From: an uncultured Maribacter sp.
GTDB lineage: Bacteria; Bacteroidota; Bacteroidia; Flavobacteriales; Flavobacteriaceae
DNA length: 64,000 bases
Assembly (NCBI RefSeq): GCF_947495965.1
Contig: NZ_CANMBB010000002.1
Location: 724,036-788,035 of the forward strand
Direction of reading: 5' to 3'
Part shown: positions 9,786-18,907 of the stretch, in pieces
How the letters are laid out: every line of letters starts with the position of its first letter
How positions within the stretch are numbered: position 1 is the stretch's first letter
Made by a program: the position numbers and the translations under genes
The notes under the pieces: model-generated
What the model was told of the DNA's origin: nothing
The model's database searches: none
Seen by the model: only the letters and a program-made list of their open reading frames with translations

Positions 9786-12638
9786 TTATTTACTCAAATA
9801 CATTTTACGTCTTGAGTATAAGTTATAAAAATCATCATCTTTTAAACTATCTATAAATAAGATACTCTCCCCAGTACTCTTCATTTCAGGGCCTAAGTTT
9901 TTATTTACATTAGGGAATTTATTAAAAGAGAACACAGGTTGTTTAATTGCATAACCATCTAACTGTGGGTTAAAATTAAAATCTTTTAATTTCTTATCCC
10001 CTATCATCACTTTAGTTGCATAATTAACATAAGGCTCCTTATATGCTTTCGCTATAAATGGCACCGTTCTAGAAGCTCTAGGGTTGGCTTCTATAATATA
10101 AACCGTATCATCTTTAATAGCAAACTGAATATTAATAAGACCTACTGTATTTAAAGCTAAAGCAATTTTCTTTGTATGATCTTTTATTTGCTGCATTACA
10201 AACTCCCCTAAGTTAAAAGGTGGTAATGTAGAGTTACTATCTCCAGAGTGTACACCACAAGGCTCTATATGCTCCATGATACCTATGATGTAAACATCTT
10301 CTCCATCACAGATAGCATCGGCCTCTGCTTCTATTGCACCATCTAAATAGTGGTCTAAAAGAAGCTTATTCCCCGGAATAGATTTTAATAAATTAACAAC
10401 ATGCTCTTCTAACTCTTCTTTGTTAATTACAATTTTCATTCCTTGTCCACCTAGAACATAAGAAGGTCTAATTAATAAAGGAAAATCTAATTCATCTGCC
10501 AATGCAGAAGCTTCGTCTGCTGTCTCTGCTATTCCAAATTTTGGAAAAGGTATTTTTAAATCGGTCAATAAATCAGAAAAACGCCCTCTATCTTCTGCTA
10601 AATCTAAAGCATCAAAGCTAGTTCCTATAATCTTTACACCATATTTCTCTAATTTTTCTGCTAATTTTAAAGCAGTTTGCCCTCCTAATTGTACAATAAC
10701 TCCTTCTGGTTTTTCATGACGAATTATGTCATAAATATGTTCCCAGAATACTGGTTCAAAGTATAATTTATCTGCTGTATCAAAATCGGTAGAAACCGTT
10801 TCTGGATTACAGTTAATCATAATAGTTTCATAACCACATTCTGCAGCTGCTAAAACACCATGTACACAACAGTAATCAAACTCTATTCCCTGACCTATTC
10901 GGTTTGGTCCTGAACCTAATACTACTATTTTTTTCTTATCGGTAACTTCACTGTCATTTGCAACATAAAGTTCACCATCTGGAGTTTCTATTTCTGCTTC
11001 AAAAGTAGAATAGTAATATGGCGTCATTGCTTTAAACTCTGCCGCACAGGTATCTACAAGCTTGTACACCCTGTTTATATTCATTTCTACTCTCTTGTTA
11101 TAAACTTCGCTCTCATAACAATCTAACATATGTGCTATTTGGCGGTCTGCAAAACCTTTTTGCTTAGCCTCTAACATTAAATCTTTGTTTAATGATGCTA
11201 TCGTGTAAGTAGAAATTTCTTTCTCTAAAAAGTGTAGTTCTTCATATTGTTTTAAGAACCACATATCTATTTTTGTAATCTCATGGATTCTACTTAGTGG
11301 AATTCCAATTTGTATAGCATCATAAATAACAAAAACTCTATCCCAACTTGGAATTTTTAATTTGCTAATTATTTTTTCATAATCTGTGTATCCTTTACCA
11401 TCGGCACCTAGACCATTACGCTTTATTTCTAAAGACTGTGTTGCTTTATGCAATGCTTCTTGGAAAGAACGGCCTATACCCATTACCTCTCCTACAGATT
11501 TCATTTGTAGACCTAAAGTACGATCAGAACCTTCGAACTTATCAAAATTCCAACGTGGTATTTTTACAATAACATAATCTAAAGTAGGCTCAAATAATGC
11601 CGAAGTAGATTTTGTTATTTGATTATCTAACTCATCTAAATGATAGCCAATAGCCAATTTAGTAGCTATTTTTGCAATAGGATATCCTGTTGCTTTTGAT
11701 GCTAATGCCGAAGAACGAGATACTCTAGGGTTAATTTCAATAGCAATAATATCTTCATTTTCATCTGGGCTTACGGCAAATTGTACATTACAACCTCCTG
11801 CAAAATCTCCAATACTACGCATCATATGTATAGCCATATCACGCATTTTCTGATACGTTTTATCCGAAAGTGTCATTGCTGGTGCCACCGTAATAGAATC
11901 TCCTGTATGAATACCCATTGGGTCCATATTTTCAATAGCACAAATAATTACTACATTATCATTCTTATCACGTAATAATTCTAATTCATATTCTTTCCAG
12001 CCCATTAAGGCTTTGTCTATCATTACTTCATGAATTGGCGATACTTCTAGACCAACACTAAGCAATTCATCAAAATCTTCTGGTTTATATACTATTGATG
12101 CTCCTGCACCACCCAATGTGTAAGATGCCCTAATAACTAAAGGAAAACCAAATTCTTGTGCTATTTCCTTACCTTTTAAGAAAGATGTAGCAGTTGCTTG
12201 TGGAGCCATACCAACCCCAATTTTAAGCATTAATTCACGGAATTGTTCTCTATCTTCTGTAATATTAATAGCATCAATATCTACTCCAATAAGCTCCACA
12301 TTAAAATCTTCCCAAATTCCTTTTTCATCTGCCTCAATACATAAATTTAATGCAGTTTGCCCTCCCATTGTTGGTAAAACGGCATCTATATTAGGATGTT
12401 TTTTAAGAATCTCTATAATAGATTTTGTAGTTAAAGGCTTAAGGTATACGTGATCCGCCATAGACGGGTCTGTCATAATTGTAGCTGGGTTGCTATTAAT
12501 TAATACTGTTTCTATCCCTTCTTCACGTAAACTTCTAAGAGATTGAGAACCAGCATAATCAAACTCACAAGCTTGTCCAATAACTATTGGTCCGGATCCT
12601 ATTAATAAAACGCATTTTAAATCTTTTCTTTTTGGCAT
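9786..12638 (-). CDS. carB: Carbamoyl-phosphate synthase large subunit, short form
   Basis: Makes carbamoyl phosphate from ammonia (delivered by CarA), bicarbonate and two ATP, for arginine and pyrimidine synthesis. The two homologous ATP-grasp halves are obvious. The first starts at LLIGSGPIVIGQACEFDYAG with ATP-binding SYTLGGAGASIV. The second starts at VVLGSGPNRIGQGIEFDYC with SYVLGGQGMKIVI. Each half carries the EINPRVSRSSAL or EANPRASRTVPF metal/ATP motif. At 950 residues it lacks most of the C-terminal allosteric (MGS-like) domain of the roughly 1073-residue enterobacterial enzyme, a length I recall as usual for flavobacteria rather than a truncation here. It lies downstream of rpmH on the same strand but is separated from it by a terminator, so it probably has its own promoter. 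No carA is in the window. Confidence 0.97.
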   Translation of the reverse strand: MPKRKDLKCVLLIGSGPIVIGQACEFDYAGSQSLRSLREEGIETVLINSNPATIMTDPSMADHVYLKPLTTKSIIEILKKHPNIDAVLPTMGGQTALNLCIEADEKGIWEDFNVELIGVDIDAINITEDREQFRELMLKIGVGMAPQATATSFLKGKEIAQEFGFPLVIRASYTLGGAGASIVYKPEDFDELLSVGLEVSPIHEVMIDKALMGWKEYELELLRDKNDNVVIICAIENMDPMGIHTGDSITVAPAMTLSDKTYQKMRDMAIHMMRSIGDFAGGCNVQFAVSPDENEDIIAIEINPRVSRSSALASKATGYPIAKIATKLAIGYHLDELDNQITKSTSALFEPTLDYVIVKIPRWNFDKFEGSDRTLGLQMKSVGEVMGIGRSFQEALHKATQSLEIKRNGLGADGKGYTDYEKIISKLKIPSWDRVFVIYDAIQIGIPLSRIHEITKIDMWFLKQYEELHFLEKEISTYTIASLNKDLMLEAKQKGFADRQIAHMLDCYESEVYNKRVEMNINRVYKLVDTCAAEFKAMTPYYYSTFEAEIETPDGELYVANDSEVTDKKKIVVLGSGPNRIGQGIEFDYCCVHGVLAAAECGYETIMINCNPETVSTDFDTADKLYFEPVFWEHIYDIIRHEKPEGVIVQLGGQTALKLAEKLEKYGVKIIGTSFDALDLAEDRGRFSDLLTDLKIPFPKFGIAETADEASALADELDFPLLIRPSYVLGGQGMKIVINKEELEEHVVNLLKSIPGNKLLLDHYLDGAIEAEADAICDGEDVYIIGIMEHIEPCGVHSGDSNSTLPPFNLGEFVMQQIKDHTKKIALALNTVGLINIQFAIKDDTVYIIEANPRASRTVPFIAKAYKEPYVNYATKVMIGDKKLKDFNFNPQLDGYAIKQPVFSFNKFPNVNKNLGPEMKSTGESILFIDSLKDDDFYNLYSRRKMYLSK

Positions 12639-12674
12639 GGGTGTATTCTATAATTTGTGTTTCTAAAAAATTTG

Positions 12675-12713
12675 GTCAAAAAAAAGGTGCTACTCTTAAA
12701 AAAGTAACACCTT
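12675..12713 (-). terminator. Terminator between rpmH and carB
   Basis: Arms AAGGTGCTAC (12684-12693) and GTAACACCTT (12704-12713), one mismatch. On the minus strand the hairpin is followed by a run of nine T. It ends the rpmH transcript. Confidence 0.8.
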
Positions 12714-12737
12714 AATATTTTTAAAATAATGAAATCA

Positions 12738-12905
12738 TTACTTCTTATGTCTTGTTTCAGATGAAACAGTCAATTTCTTTCTTCCTTTAGCTCTTCTTCT
12801 AGCAAGAACTTTTCTTCCATTTACAGAAGCCATACGCTCTCTGAAACCATGTTTATTCTTTCTCTTACGCTTAGATGGCTGATATGTTCTTTTTTGTCCT
12901 GGCAT
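12738..12905 (-). CDS. rpmH: 50S ribosomal protein L34
   Basis: A 55-residue, highly basic protein. From the ATG at 12905 it reads [20 protein letters not shown] and continues with [20 protein letters not shown] and ends TRHKK. This is the L34 signature, with a few extra residues at the N-terminus (the family usually starts close to KRTFQPSKRKR). It is a small structural protein of the large ribosomal subunit. A perfect Bacteroidota promoter lies 57-87 bp upstream and a terminator follows, so it appears monocistronic. Confidence 0.97.
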   Translation of the reverse strand: MPGQKRTYQPSKRKRKNKHGFRERMASVNGRKVLARRRAKGRKKLTVSSETRHKK

Positions 12906-12961
12906 TTTTTAATCCTTTTTGTTATTTTCAAAATTACGATCCTAACCGTAAAATCTGGGCG

Positions 12962-12992
12962 CAAATATACAAAGAGTTTTTGCATTGACAAA
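12962..12992 (-). promoter_or_regulatory. Consensus Bacteroidota promoter of rpmH
   Basis: On the minus strand this reads TTTG, exactly 19 bp, then TATATTTG, a perfect match to the -33/-7 consensus TTTG-N19-TAnnTTTG of the Bacteroidota housekeeping sigma factor. It gives a leader of about 50 nt. Confidence 0.9.
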
Positions 12993-13025
12993 TCTAAATA
13001 AAAAAATATTTAGGATTGTTTTTAT

Positions 13026-13033
13026 TACTTTTG
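13026..13033 (+). promoter_or_regulatory. Candidate -7 element for the gene at 13117
   Basis: TACTTTTG matches TAnnTTTG and lies in the divergent gap before the next + strand gene. No TTTG is found at the correct upstream spacing, so the call is tentative. Confidence 0.35.
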
Positions 13034-13116
13034 CCTGAATATTTTTAAAATGCTGTGTTTTAGCAAAAGTATATAGCATTTAAAGCTCTAAATTAAGTAA
13101 ATAATATATAACCATA

Positions 13117-13632
13117 ATGTTCAACAAAAATTTAAAACTTGTAATTGCCGCTCTTATAATAGCTTATGCTGTTTATCAATTTATAGAAGGAAACATTGGC
13201 AATGGTATTTCTTTACTCCTACTTTCTTCTATTTTCATTTTTCTTTATTTTAGAAATGAGATTATTTTACTTTCTTTTTTAAGAATGCGTAAACAAGATT
13301 TAGCTGGGACAGAAAAATGGCTTTCCAAAATTAAAAATCCAGAAGCAGCTTTAACCGTTAAGCAACAAGGTTATTTTAATTACTTACACGGAATTATAAA
13401 CTCACAAACCAATTTAACTAAAGCTGAGAAATTCTTTAAAAAAGCCATTAAGTTAGGTTTAACCATGGATTATGATTTAGCAATGGCAAAACTAAGTCTT
13501 GCAGGTATAGCAATGCAAAAAAGAAGAAAAAGAGAAGCTACTTCGCTATTGAGTGAAGCAAAAAAACTAGATAAAAACAAAATGCTTACGGATCAGATAA
13601 AAATGATGCAACAGCAAATGAAAAAGATTTAA
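13117..13632 (+). CDS. Small membrane protein with TPR-like C-terminal half
   Basis: A 171-residue protein of unknown function. Two hydrophobic segments (about 8-23 and 30-52) should form a membrane hairpin. The soluble remainder has TPR-like spacing of helices (GYFNYLHGIINSQ; AEKFFKKAIKLG; LAMAKLSLAGIAMQ) and ends in a lysine/methionine-rich tail. Proteins of this shape are common in flavobacteria, usually listed as hypothetical or DUF2892-like. It stands alone, divergent from rpmH and convergent with the lytic transglycosylase gene, sharing a bidirectional terminator with the latter. Confidence 0.7.
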   Translation: MFNKNLKLVIAALIIAYAVYQFIEGNIGNGISLLLLSSIFIFLYFRNEIILLSFLRMRKQDLAGTEKWLSKIKNPEAALTVKQQGYFNYLHGIINSQTNLTKAEKFFKKAIKLGLTMDYDLAMAKLSLAGIAMQKRRKREATSLLSEAKKLDKNKMLTDQIKMMQQQMKKI

Positions 13633-13649
13633 CCTCTTTAAAACATTTT

Positions 13650-13691
13650 AAAACAAAAAGAGCTTTCTAAATAGAAAGCTCTTTTTGTTTT
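13650..13691. terminator. Bidirectional terminator between convergent genes
   Basis: Almost perfect 20-bp arms around AGCTTTCTA (13661-13669) and TAGAAAGCT (13672-13680), with A and T runs outside. It serves both 13117-13632 (+) and 13707-14654 (-). Confidence 0.9.
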
Positions 13692-13706
13692 GTATAAACT
13701 ACGCCA

Positions 13707-14654
13707 TTATTTTGCCGTATAATATCCTTTATTAGGAATTTCTAATACATACTTTTTTCTAGAAGCATTATTTAAATGCGCCTCTCTTAACCATGGGTTA
13801 TGACGCTTTAAAATCTTATAATTAATCTCATATTTAGAAGCAAAATCTGCAAAGTTTGTTACTGGCTCATTAAGTTCTACTTTAAAAGTTGGTATTGCAG
13901 AATACATATCCTCTTTCTCAATATCAAATCCATATTTATCTGGGTTAGATAATATTTCTTTTATTGCCATGATTCTAAAAACATATCTTCCCGTTTCTTG
14001 CCCCAATAACAAATCATAATAATCATCTACCTTTTGTATTCCTAAGTATTTATTTATTGCCCCTGGACCTGCGTTATACGCTGCAGCAGTAAGTGTCCAA
14101 CTTCCATATTTTTTATACCATCTATTTAAATAATCGCAAGCTACTTGTGTAGATTTTTCTAAATGATACCTTTCATCTACATTAGAATTAATTTCTAAAC
14201 CATATTCTTTTCCTGTACCTTTCATTATTTGCCAAAAACCTGTTGCTCCCGCATGAGAAACCACATTGGTAAGCGCACTTTCTGCTACTGCTAGATATTT
14301 AAAATCATCTGGAATACCGTTTTTAGCCAAAATAGGCTCTATAATTGGAAAATACTTATTTGCTCTTTTCATTAAAAGTAATGCATTAGACTGCCAGTAG
14401 GTATTTACCAAAAATTCGCGATCTATACGCTCCATAATTTCTGGATCCTCTTGTGGCACTACTTCTTTTGCAAAATTTAAATCTGCAGGTATATCTATTG
14501 CTGTAATTCTATAAGAAGATTTGTCTACAGTCTCATCTGCCCTTATAGCTTTCTTTAATTCTTGTGTTTTATTTTCATCTTGTACCGCAAATATTAAAGT
14601 ACTAACAACAAATACAACACCCAAAAGCATTAGTATATTTTTTAAAATCTTCAT
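13707..14654 (-). CDS. Lytic transglycosylase (SLT/MltD-like) with a C-terminal LysM-like segment
   Basis: Cleaves the glycan strands of peptidoglycan in the periplasm. An N-terminal signal/anchor (ILMLLGVVFVVSTLIFAVQ) is followed by a goose-lysozyme-like SLT domain at about 110-230. The catalytic Glu lies in YLAVAESAL, followed by GATGFWQIM and the AAAYNAGPGAINKYL motif of family 1 transglycosylases. The last 60 residues (FADFASKYEINYKILKRHNPW) resemble a degenerate LysM repeat. At 315 residues it is shorter than multi-LysM MltD of Escherichia coli. It follows the hydrolase gene on the same strand by 46 bp and may be co-transcribed with it. Confidence 0.88.
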   Translation of the reverse strand: MKILKNILMLLGVVFVVSTLIFAVQDENKTQELKKAIRADETVDKSSYRITAIDIPADLNFAKEVVPQEDPEIMERIDREFLVNTYWQSNALLLMKRANKYFPIIEPILAKNGIPDDFKYLAVAESALTNVVSHAGATGFWQIMKGTGKEYGLEINSNVDERYHLEKSTQVACDYLNRWYKKYGSWTLTAAAYNAGPGAINKYLGIQKVDDYYDLLLGQETGRYVFRIMAIKEILSNPDKYGFDIEKEDMYSAIPTFKVELNEPVTNFADFASKYEINYKILKRHNPWLREAHLNNASRKKYVLEIPNKGYYTAK

Positions 14655-14700
14655 AATTATTATCTATAGTTTGTTACTCAAAGGTATTAATACAACTTTC

Positions 14701-15363
14701 TTATTCCAAAATAATTGTGGGTAGTTGCTCATTAAACCATTTGGCTCTATGAATTATCATGGTATGCGTCCCATTTTTTACAGGAATACATTTTTCTATA
14801 TTTTTTATTGGAAAAACAGAATCTTTTTCTCCTTGGATATGAACTAAACCTTTAACCTTTTTTTTAGGGTTAAAATTTATTATTTGGTCAATTGCCCAAT
14901 CTATATAACGTTTATCTCTTACAGAAAGATATTCCTCATACAGAGCCAAACGTTTTGTAGCAGTTTCACCAAAAGCATATTTAGCTAACAACTCTACATT
15001 ACTAACCAAACCCGTTGGCAGCAACTTATGTACTTTAGTATATTTTGCAAACAACATTCTTTTTGGTAGCTCTGCTTTACTTTTAACACTTGACACCACT
15101 ATTACTTTTCTAAAATCCATATACTGCGCCATTTCCTGTACTAACATACCACCAAAAGAGACACCTAACAAGACAGATTTAGGGTGCTTTATCATAGCAC
15201 ACATCTTAATTGCATAAGCTTTTAAAGACATTCCCTTATCTGGCACAAACCACTCTAACCAATGTATTTTAAACTTATTTCCTGGCAATTTTATACTTTT
15301 AAATATAGATGGATTTGCGGCCATCCCTGGCATTAAATAAACATGAACTAAAGAATCTTCCAT
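14701..15363 (-). CDS. Alpha/beta-fold hydrolase
   Basis: A 220-residue protein with the alpha/beta hydrolase order. It shows an oxyanion segment near YLMPGMAANPSIF, the nucleophile elbow LLGVSFGGML (Ser in GVSFGG), an Asp candidate in IQGEKDSVFPI and the catalytic His in NGTHTMII. No signal peptide is visible, so it is probably cytoplasmic. The substrate is unknown; the fold covers esterases, lipases and thioesterases. It lies directly upstream of the lytic transglycosylase gene and divergent from the GNAT-like gene. Confidence 0.75.
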   Translation of the reverse strand: MEDSLVHVYLMPGMAANPSIFKSIKLPGNKFKIHWLEWFVPDKGMSLKAYAIKMCAMIKHPKSVLLGVSFGGMLVQEMAQYMDFRKVIVVSSVKSKAELPKRMLFAKYTKVHKLLPTGLVSNVELLAKYAFGETATKRLALYEEYLSVRDKRYIDWAIDQIINFNPKKKVKGLVHIQGEKDSVFPIKNIEKCIPVKNGTHTMIIHRAKWFNEQLPTIILE

Positions 15364-15530
15364 ATGAACCTGAATAGCTATAAACTAGGATTTTAGCTTT
15401 TTTTTTAGTAACTTTGAGTCTTGTACATTAAATACATTACACAAAGTGTTATTTCTTGTAAATGTATGTAAAATTACAACTTAAGAACATTGTAATTTTT
15501 AACAAAGACCAAAAATTAAAATCTAACTAT

Positions 15531-15824
15531 ATGAATGAAGTAGAAATTAATGATAACAGTTTCTTGCGCCAATTTGAAACTACTGTTCAGGGGCATTTAG
15601 CAAAAATTGAATATTCTTCTCAAGAAAGAAAAGTTTTTTTAACTAAGCTTGTTATTCCTGAAGGTGTTACCAAAGAAGGTTTTAAAGAAGATTTCATTAA
15701 AGCTGTATTAAATACCATTCAAGAAAATAATTTAAGAGTTGTTCCTACAAGTCCAGAAATTGCTGGTTTTCTTAGAAAAAACAGACAATACAAAGGAATG
15801 CTCCCTATAGGTATTAGAATCTAA
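15531..15824 (+). CDS. GNAT-like N-acetyltransferase domain protein (COG2388/YidJ type)
   Basis: A 97-residue single-domain protein of the small GNAT-like family typified by YidJ/NATD1. I choose the ATG at 15531 because the conserved core begins there (MNEVEINDNSFLRQFETTV). A frame open from 15462 would add 23 residues that do not look conserved. The core has LAKIEYSSQERKVFLTKLVI, then VPTSPEIAGFLRKN, the region that in this family binds the acetyl-CoA pyrophosphate. Its substrate is unknown. A strong terminator follows at once. Confidence 0.75.
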   Translation: MNEVEINDNSFLRQFETTVQGHLAKIEYSSQERKVFLTKLVIPEGVTKEGFKEDFIKAVLNTIQENNLRVVPTSPEIAGFLRKNRQYKGMLPIGIRI

Positions 15825-15842
15825 ATTTTAGATTAAGAAATT

Positions 15843-15873
15843 AAAAAGTCCCATTGTATTGGGACTTTTTTTT
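15843..15873. terminator. Terminator between the GNAT-like gene and mtaB
   Basis: Arms AAAAAGTCCCA (15843-15853) and TGGGACTTTTT (15860-15870) with a 6-nt loop and T run. It overlaps the last bases of mtaB on the other strand and can serve both genes. Confidence 0.88.
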
Positions 15874-17200
15874 ATGCTGTAATTTTATTTTCCTTAAAAT
15901 TAAACCTTACTAAACCATCTTCATCAATCTCGGTTAAAGTAACGGCACGCAATGTATTTACTAAATCTGGATTCCATGGTGTTTTTACTTTTACATAATT
16001 CTCTGTAAAACCATGAATATACCCCTCTTTATTCTCCCCCTCAAACAGCACAGTTAACTCCTGTCCTATTTGACTCTCATAAAACGCTCTACGCTTCTTA
16101 ACAGACAAACCTCTAAGCATTTTACTCCTCTTATGCCTTACATTTTTAGGAACCACGTTAGGCATTAAAGCCGCTTCGGTATTTTCTCTTTCTGAGTACG
16201 TAAAAACGTGTAAATAAGATATATCTAAAGTAACCAAAAAGTTATAGGTTTCTAAAAATAACTCCTCTGTTTCTCCAGGGAAACCAACAATCACATCTAC
16301 CCCAATACATGCATTTGGCATTGTTGCTTTAATTTTAGTTATCCTATCCACATATAAATTAGTTAAATACCTACGTTTCATAAGTTTTAACAATGTATCA
16401 CTACCGCTTTGCAATGGAATATGAAAATGAGGCACAAAAGAACTACTATTTGCAACAAAATCTATTGTTTCATTTTTAAGTAAATTAGGCTCTATAGAAG
16501 ATATTCTTAATCTGTGTATCCCTTTTACAGTGTCTAATGCCTGTACTAAATCATAAAAAGTATGTTCATGTTTTTTGTTCCCAAACTCTCCTTTTCCGTA
16601 ATCTCCTATATTTACCCCTGTAAGTACAATTTCTTTAATCCCTTTAGCCGATATTTCTGCAGCATTTTTTAACACATTAGCCACAGAATCACTTCTTGAG
16701 ATACCTCTTGCTAAAGGTATTGTACAATAAGTACATTTATAATCACAACCATCTTGTACTTTTAAAAAAGCTCTAGTCCTATCCCCTATAGCATAACTAC
16801 CAACATAAAAATCTGCATCCTGAATTTCACAAGAATGCACCTCTCCAAAATCATTTTTAGTAAGGTCATTTATATAATCTGTTATCTTAAATTTTTCCGT
16901 TGCTCCTAAAACTAAATCCACCCCATGAACAGATGCTAATTCTTCTGGTTTTAATTGCGCATAACAACCCACAGCTGCAACAAATGCTTCTGGATTAACT
17001 TTTTGTGCTTGCTTTACTATGGTCTTAAACTTTTTATCCGCATTTTCTGTAACAGAACATGTATTTATTACATACATATCTGCAGGTTCTGAAAATTCTA
17101 CACGCTCAAAACCTTCTTTCGTAAAATCTCTAGCAATAGTAGAGGTTTCAGAAAAATTTAATTTACAGCCTAATGTATAGAAAGCTACTTTTTTCTTCAT
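15872..17200 (-). CDS. mtaB: tRNA (N6-threonylcarbamoyladenosine-37) methylthiotransferase MtaB
   Basis: A radical-SAM methylthiotransferase that converts t6A37 to ms2t6A37 in ANN-decoding tRNAs. The N-terminal UPF0004 domain carries the three cluster cysteines (TLGCKLN, NTCSVT, VGCYAQ). The radical-SAM cluster motif is in GCDYKCTYCTIPLARG, and SIEPNL and FHIPLQSGSD are typical of the family. A TRAM RNA-binding domain forms the last 65 residues. At 442 residues the length is right for MtaB; the wording of the N-terminus (FYTLGCKLNFSET) separates it from MiaB and RimO. It starts 2 bp after the stop of the GlmU-like gene, so the two form an operon. Confidence 0.93.
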   Translation of the reverse strand: MKKKVAFYTLGCKLNFSETSTIARDFTKEGFERVEFSEPADMYVINTCSVTENADKKFKTIVKQAQKVNPEAFVAAVGCYAQLKPEELASVHGVDLVLGATEKFKITDYINDLTKNDFGEVHSCEIQDADFYVGSYAIGDRTRAFLKVQDGCDYKCTYCTIPLARGISRSDSVANVLKNAAEISAKGIKEIVLTGVNIGDYGKGEFGNKKHEHTFYDLVQALDTVKGIHRLRISSIEPNLLKNETIDFVANSSSFVPHFHIPLQSGSDTLLKLMKRRYLTNLYVDRITKIKATMPNACIGVDVIVGFPGETEELFLETYNFLVTLDISYLHVFTYSERENTEAALMPNVVPKNVRHKRSKMLRGLSVKKRRAFYESQIGQELTVLFEGENKEGYIHGFTENYVKVKTPWNPDLVNTLRAVTLTEIDEDGLVRFNFKENKITA

Positions 17201-17202
17201 TA

Positions 17203-18378
17203 CTAATATTTACGCCATTTTGCAGTAAGTTCAAAAACCCTACTAAGTATATTAGCATCTATTTCAGTGAATTCTATACCTCTTCTTGCCATTACAACTT
17301 TAGCAACATCAAATGCTTTTTTAGGCGCATAACTAGCAAAACCATTAGCTCCTCCCCAACTAAAACTTGGAACAAAATTTCTAGGAAATCCTGGTACATA
17401 AACATTTGTATTTACACCTATTACAGTACCTGTATTAAACATTGTATTTATAGCTGTTTTGCTATGGTCTCCCATCATTAAACCACAAAATTGCAGTCCA
17501 GTTTGTTCAAAACTTTCCGACGCATAATTCCACAATTTTACTTTAGCATAATTATTCTTAAGATTAGAGTTATTAGTATCTGCTCCTAAATTACACCACT
17601 CTCCTAACACGGAGTTCCCTAAAAAACCATCATGACCTTTACTAGAATATCCAAAAATCACAGAATTATTTACCTCTCCTCCAATTTTACTATACGGCCC
17701 TACAGTTGTTGCTCCATAAATTTTTGCACCTAATTTTACAGTAGCATGCTCACATAAAGCCAAAGCACCACGAATTATACTACCTTCCCATATTTCGGCA
17801 TCTTTACCCACATAAATAGGACCATCTGTAGCATTTAATATTGCAAACTCTACTTTTGCTCCTTCTTCTAAAAAAATATTTTCTGGATGTATTACTCTGT
17901 TTGTATCTGAGATTGGTTCACTTTCTCGTCCTTCCGTGATAAAATCAAAATCGGCCTGCAGAGCTTCTGCGTTTTTAGAAAAAATATCCCATGTGTTTTC
18001 TATACGTAAAACATCCCCCCTATACTCTATATGCTTGTAGTTAGAAAAATCTACATCTTCTTGAGAATCTTTAGTAAAAAAAGCAATGACATCTTCGTTA
18101 TAAAAAATAGCTTCGTTTTCCTTTAACCCTTTTACCAAGGTTACAATTTCTTTGTTTGGTATAAATGAACTATTTAATAAAATATTTTCATCCATTTCTA
18201 CCATAGGATATTTTTCTTCTAAATAATCCTCCGTAATTGTAGTGGTTGTTGTATTCAAGTATTTTTCCCATTTTTCTCTAATGGTAAGAATCCCAACACG
18301 AATATCTGCAACTGGCCTGGTTAATGTAAATGGAAATAAAGCTTCTCTAACAGTTCCATCAAAAAGAATATAATTCAT
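17203..18378 (-). CDS. GlmU-family putative nucleotidyltransferase with left-handed beta-helix
   Basis: A 391-residue protein beginning MNYILFDGTVREALFPFT, typical of the Bacteroidota GlmU-like family. The N-terminal half (to about 190) is a divergent nucleotidyltransferase domain with LTRPVADIRVG. The C-terminal half is a left-handed beta-helix of hexapeptide repeats (VGKDAEIWEGSIIRGALAL; GATTVGPYSKIGGEV), as in GlmU. It probably transfers nucleotide or acyl groups to a sugar phosphate, but it is not bona fide GlmU and the substrate is unknown. It is tightly coupled to mtaB downstream. Confidence 0.8.
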   Translation of the reverse strand: MNYILFDGTVREALFPFTLTRPVADIRVGILTIREKWEKYLNTTTTTITEDYLEEKYPMVEMDENILLNSSFIPNKEIVTLVKGLKENEAIFYNEDVIAFFTKDSQEDVDFSNYKHIEYRGDVLRIENTWDIFSKNAEALQADFDFITEGRESEPISDTNRVIHPENIFLEEGAKVEFAILNATDGPIYVGKDAEIWEGSIIRGALALCEHATVKLGAKIYGATTVGPYSKIGGEVNNSVIFGYSSKGHDGFLGNSVLGEWCNLGADTNNSNLKNNYAKVKLWNYASESFEQTGLQFCGLMMGDHSKTAINTMFNTGTVIGVNTNVYVPGFPRNFVPSFSWGGANGFASYAPKKAFDVAKVVMARRGIEFTEIDANILSRVFELTAKWRKY

Positions 18379-18402
18379 GCGTTTAATTTTAATAAAATTA
18401 AA

Positions 18403-18438
18403 AAATAAACGCCCTCGATAAAAATTACCGAGGGCGCT
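18403..18438 (-). terminator. Terminator of rpmE2
   Basis: Arms CGCCCTCG (18410-18417) and CGAGGGCG (18429-18436) with a T-rich tract on the minus-strand side. It lies 25 bp past the L31 stop. Confidence 0.85.
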
Positions 18439-18462
18439 AGTATATTATAAAAGTGAAATATG

Positions 18463-18735
18463 CTATTCCTCTTCTTTCTTTTCAACTTTTGAAAACTTCT
18501 TGTACTTATTCTTAAACTTGTCAATACGACCAGCTGTATCTAAGAACTTAGCTTTACCAGTATAAAATGGGTGAGATGTTCTTGAAATTTCCAATTTTAC
18601 TAAAGGATATTCAACGCCATCCACTTCTAAAGTTTCTTTTGTATCTGCAGTAGATTTTGTTAAAAACACTTCGTCGTTAGACATGTCTTTGAATGCTACT
18701 AATCTATAATTTTCAGGGTGTATACCTTTTCTCAT
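18463..18735 (-). CDS. rpmE2: 50S ribosomal protein L31, type B
   Basis: A 90-residue ribosomal protein starting [19 protein letters not shown], with the type-B L31 features [20 protein letters not shown] and a basic/acidic tail. It lacks the zinc-binding CXXC of type A L31, as expected for the non-zinc paralogue. The start is the ATG at 18735; a GTG immediately upstream also lies in frame but adds one residue only. A good promoter and a terminator bracket the gene, so it is probably transcribed alone. Confidence 0.95.
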   Translation of the reverse strand: MRKGIHPENYRLVAFKDMSNDEVFLTKSTADTKETLEVDGVEYPLVKLEISRTSHPFYTGKAKFLDTAGRIDKFKNKYKKFSKVEKKEEE

Positions 18736-18772
18736 CACTTATAACTTTAAATACTTTTCTCTTAAAGAGCTG

Positions 18773-18803
18773 CAAATTTAATTATTTTTTACAAATTGAC
18801 AAT
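18773..18803 (-). promoter_or_regulatory. Promoter of rpmE2
   Basis: On the minus strand ATTG, 19 bp, then TAAATTTG. The -7 element is perfect and the -33 element matches three of four bases of TTTG, at the consensus spacing. Confidence 0.75.
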
Positions 18804-18907
18804 CTTAAAACTCAAAAAAAATAGAAATAAATTATTATACTTTTATTTGTAACAAAAAATAAAAGGGAACAACTAATATATAATAACAACCAAAAATCGA
18901 ATTAAAA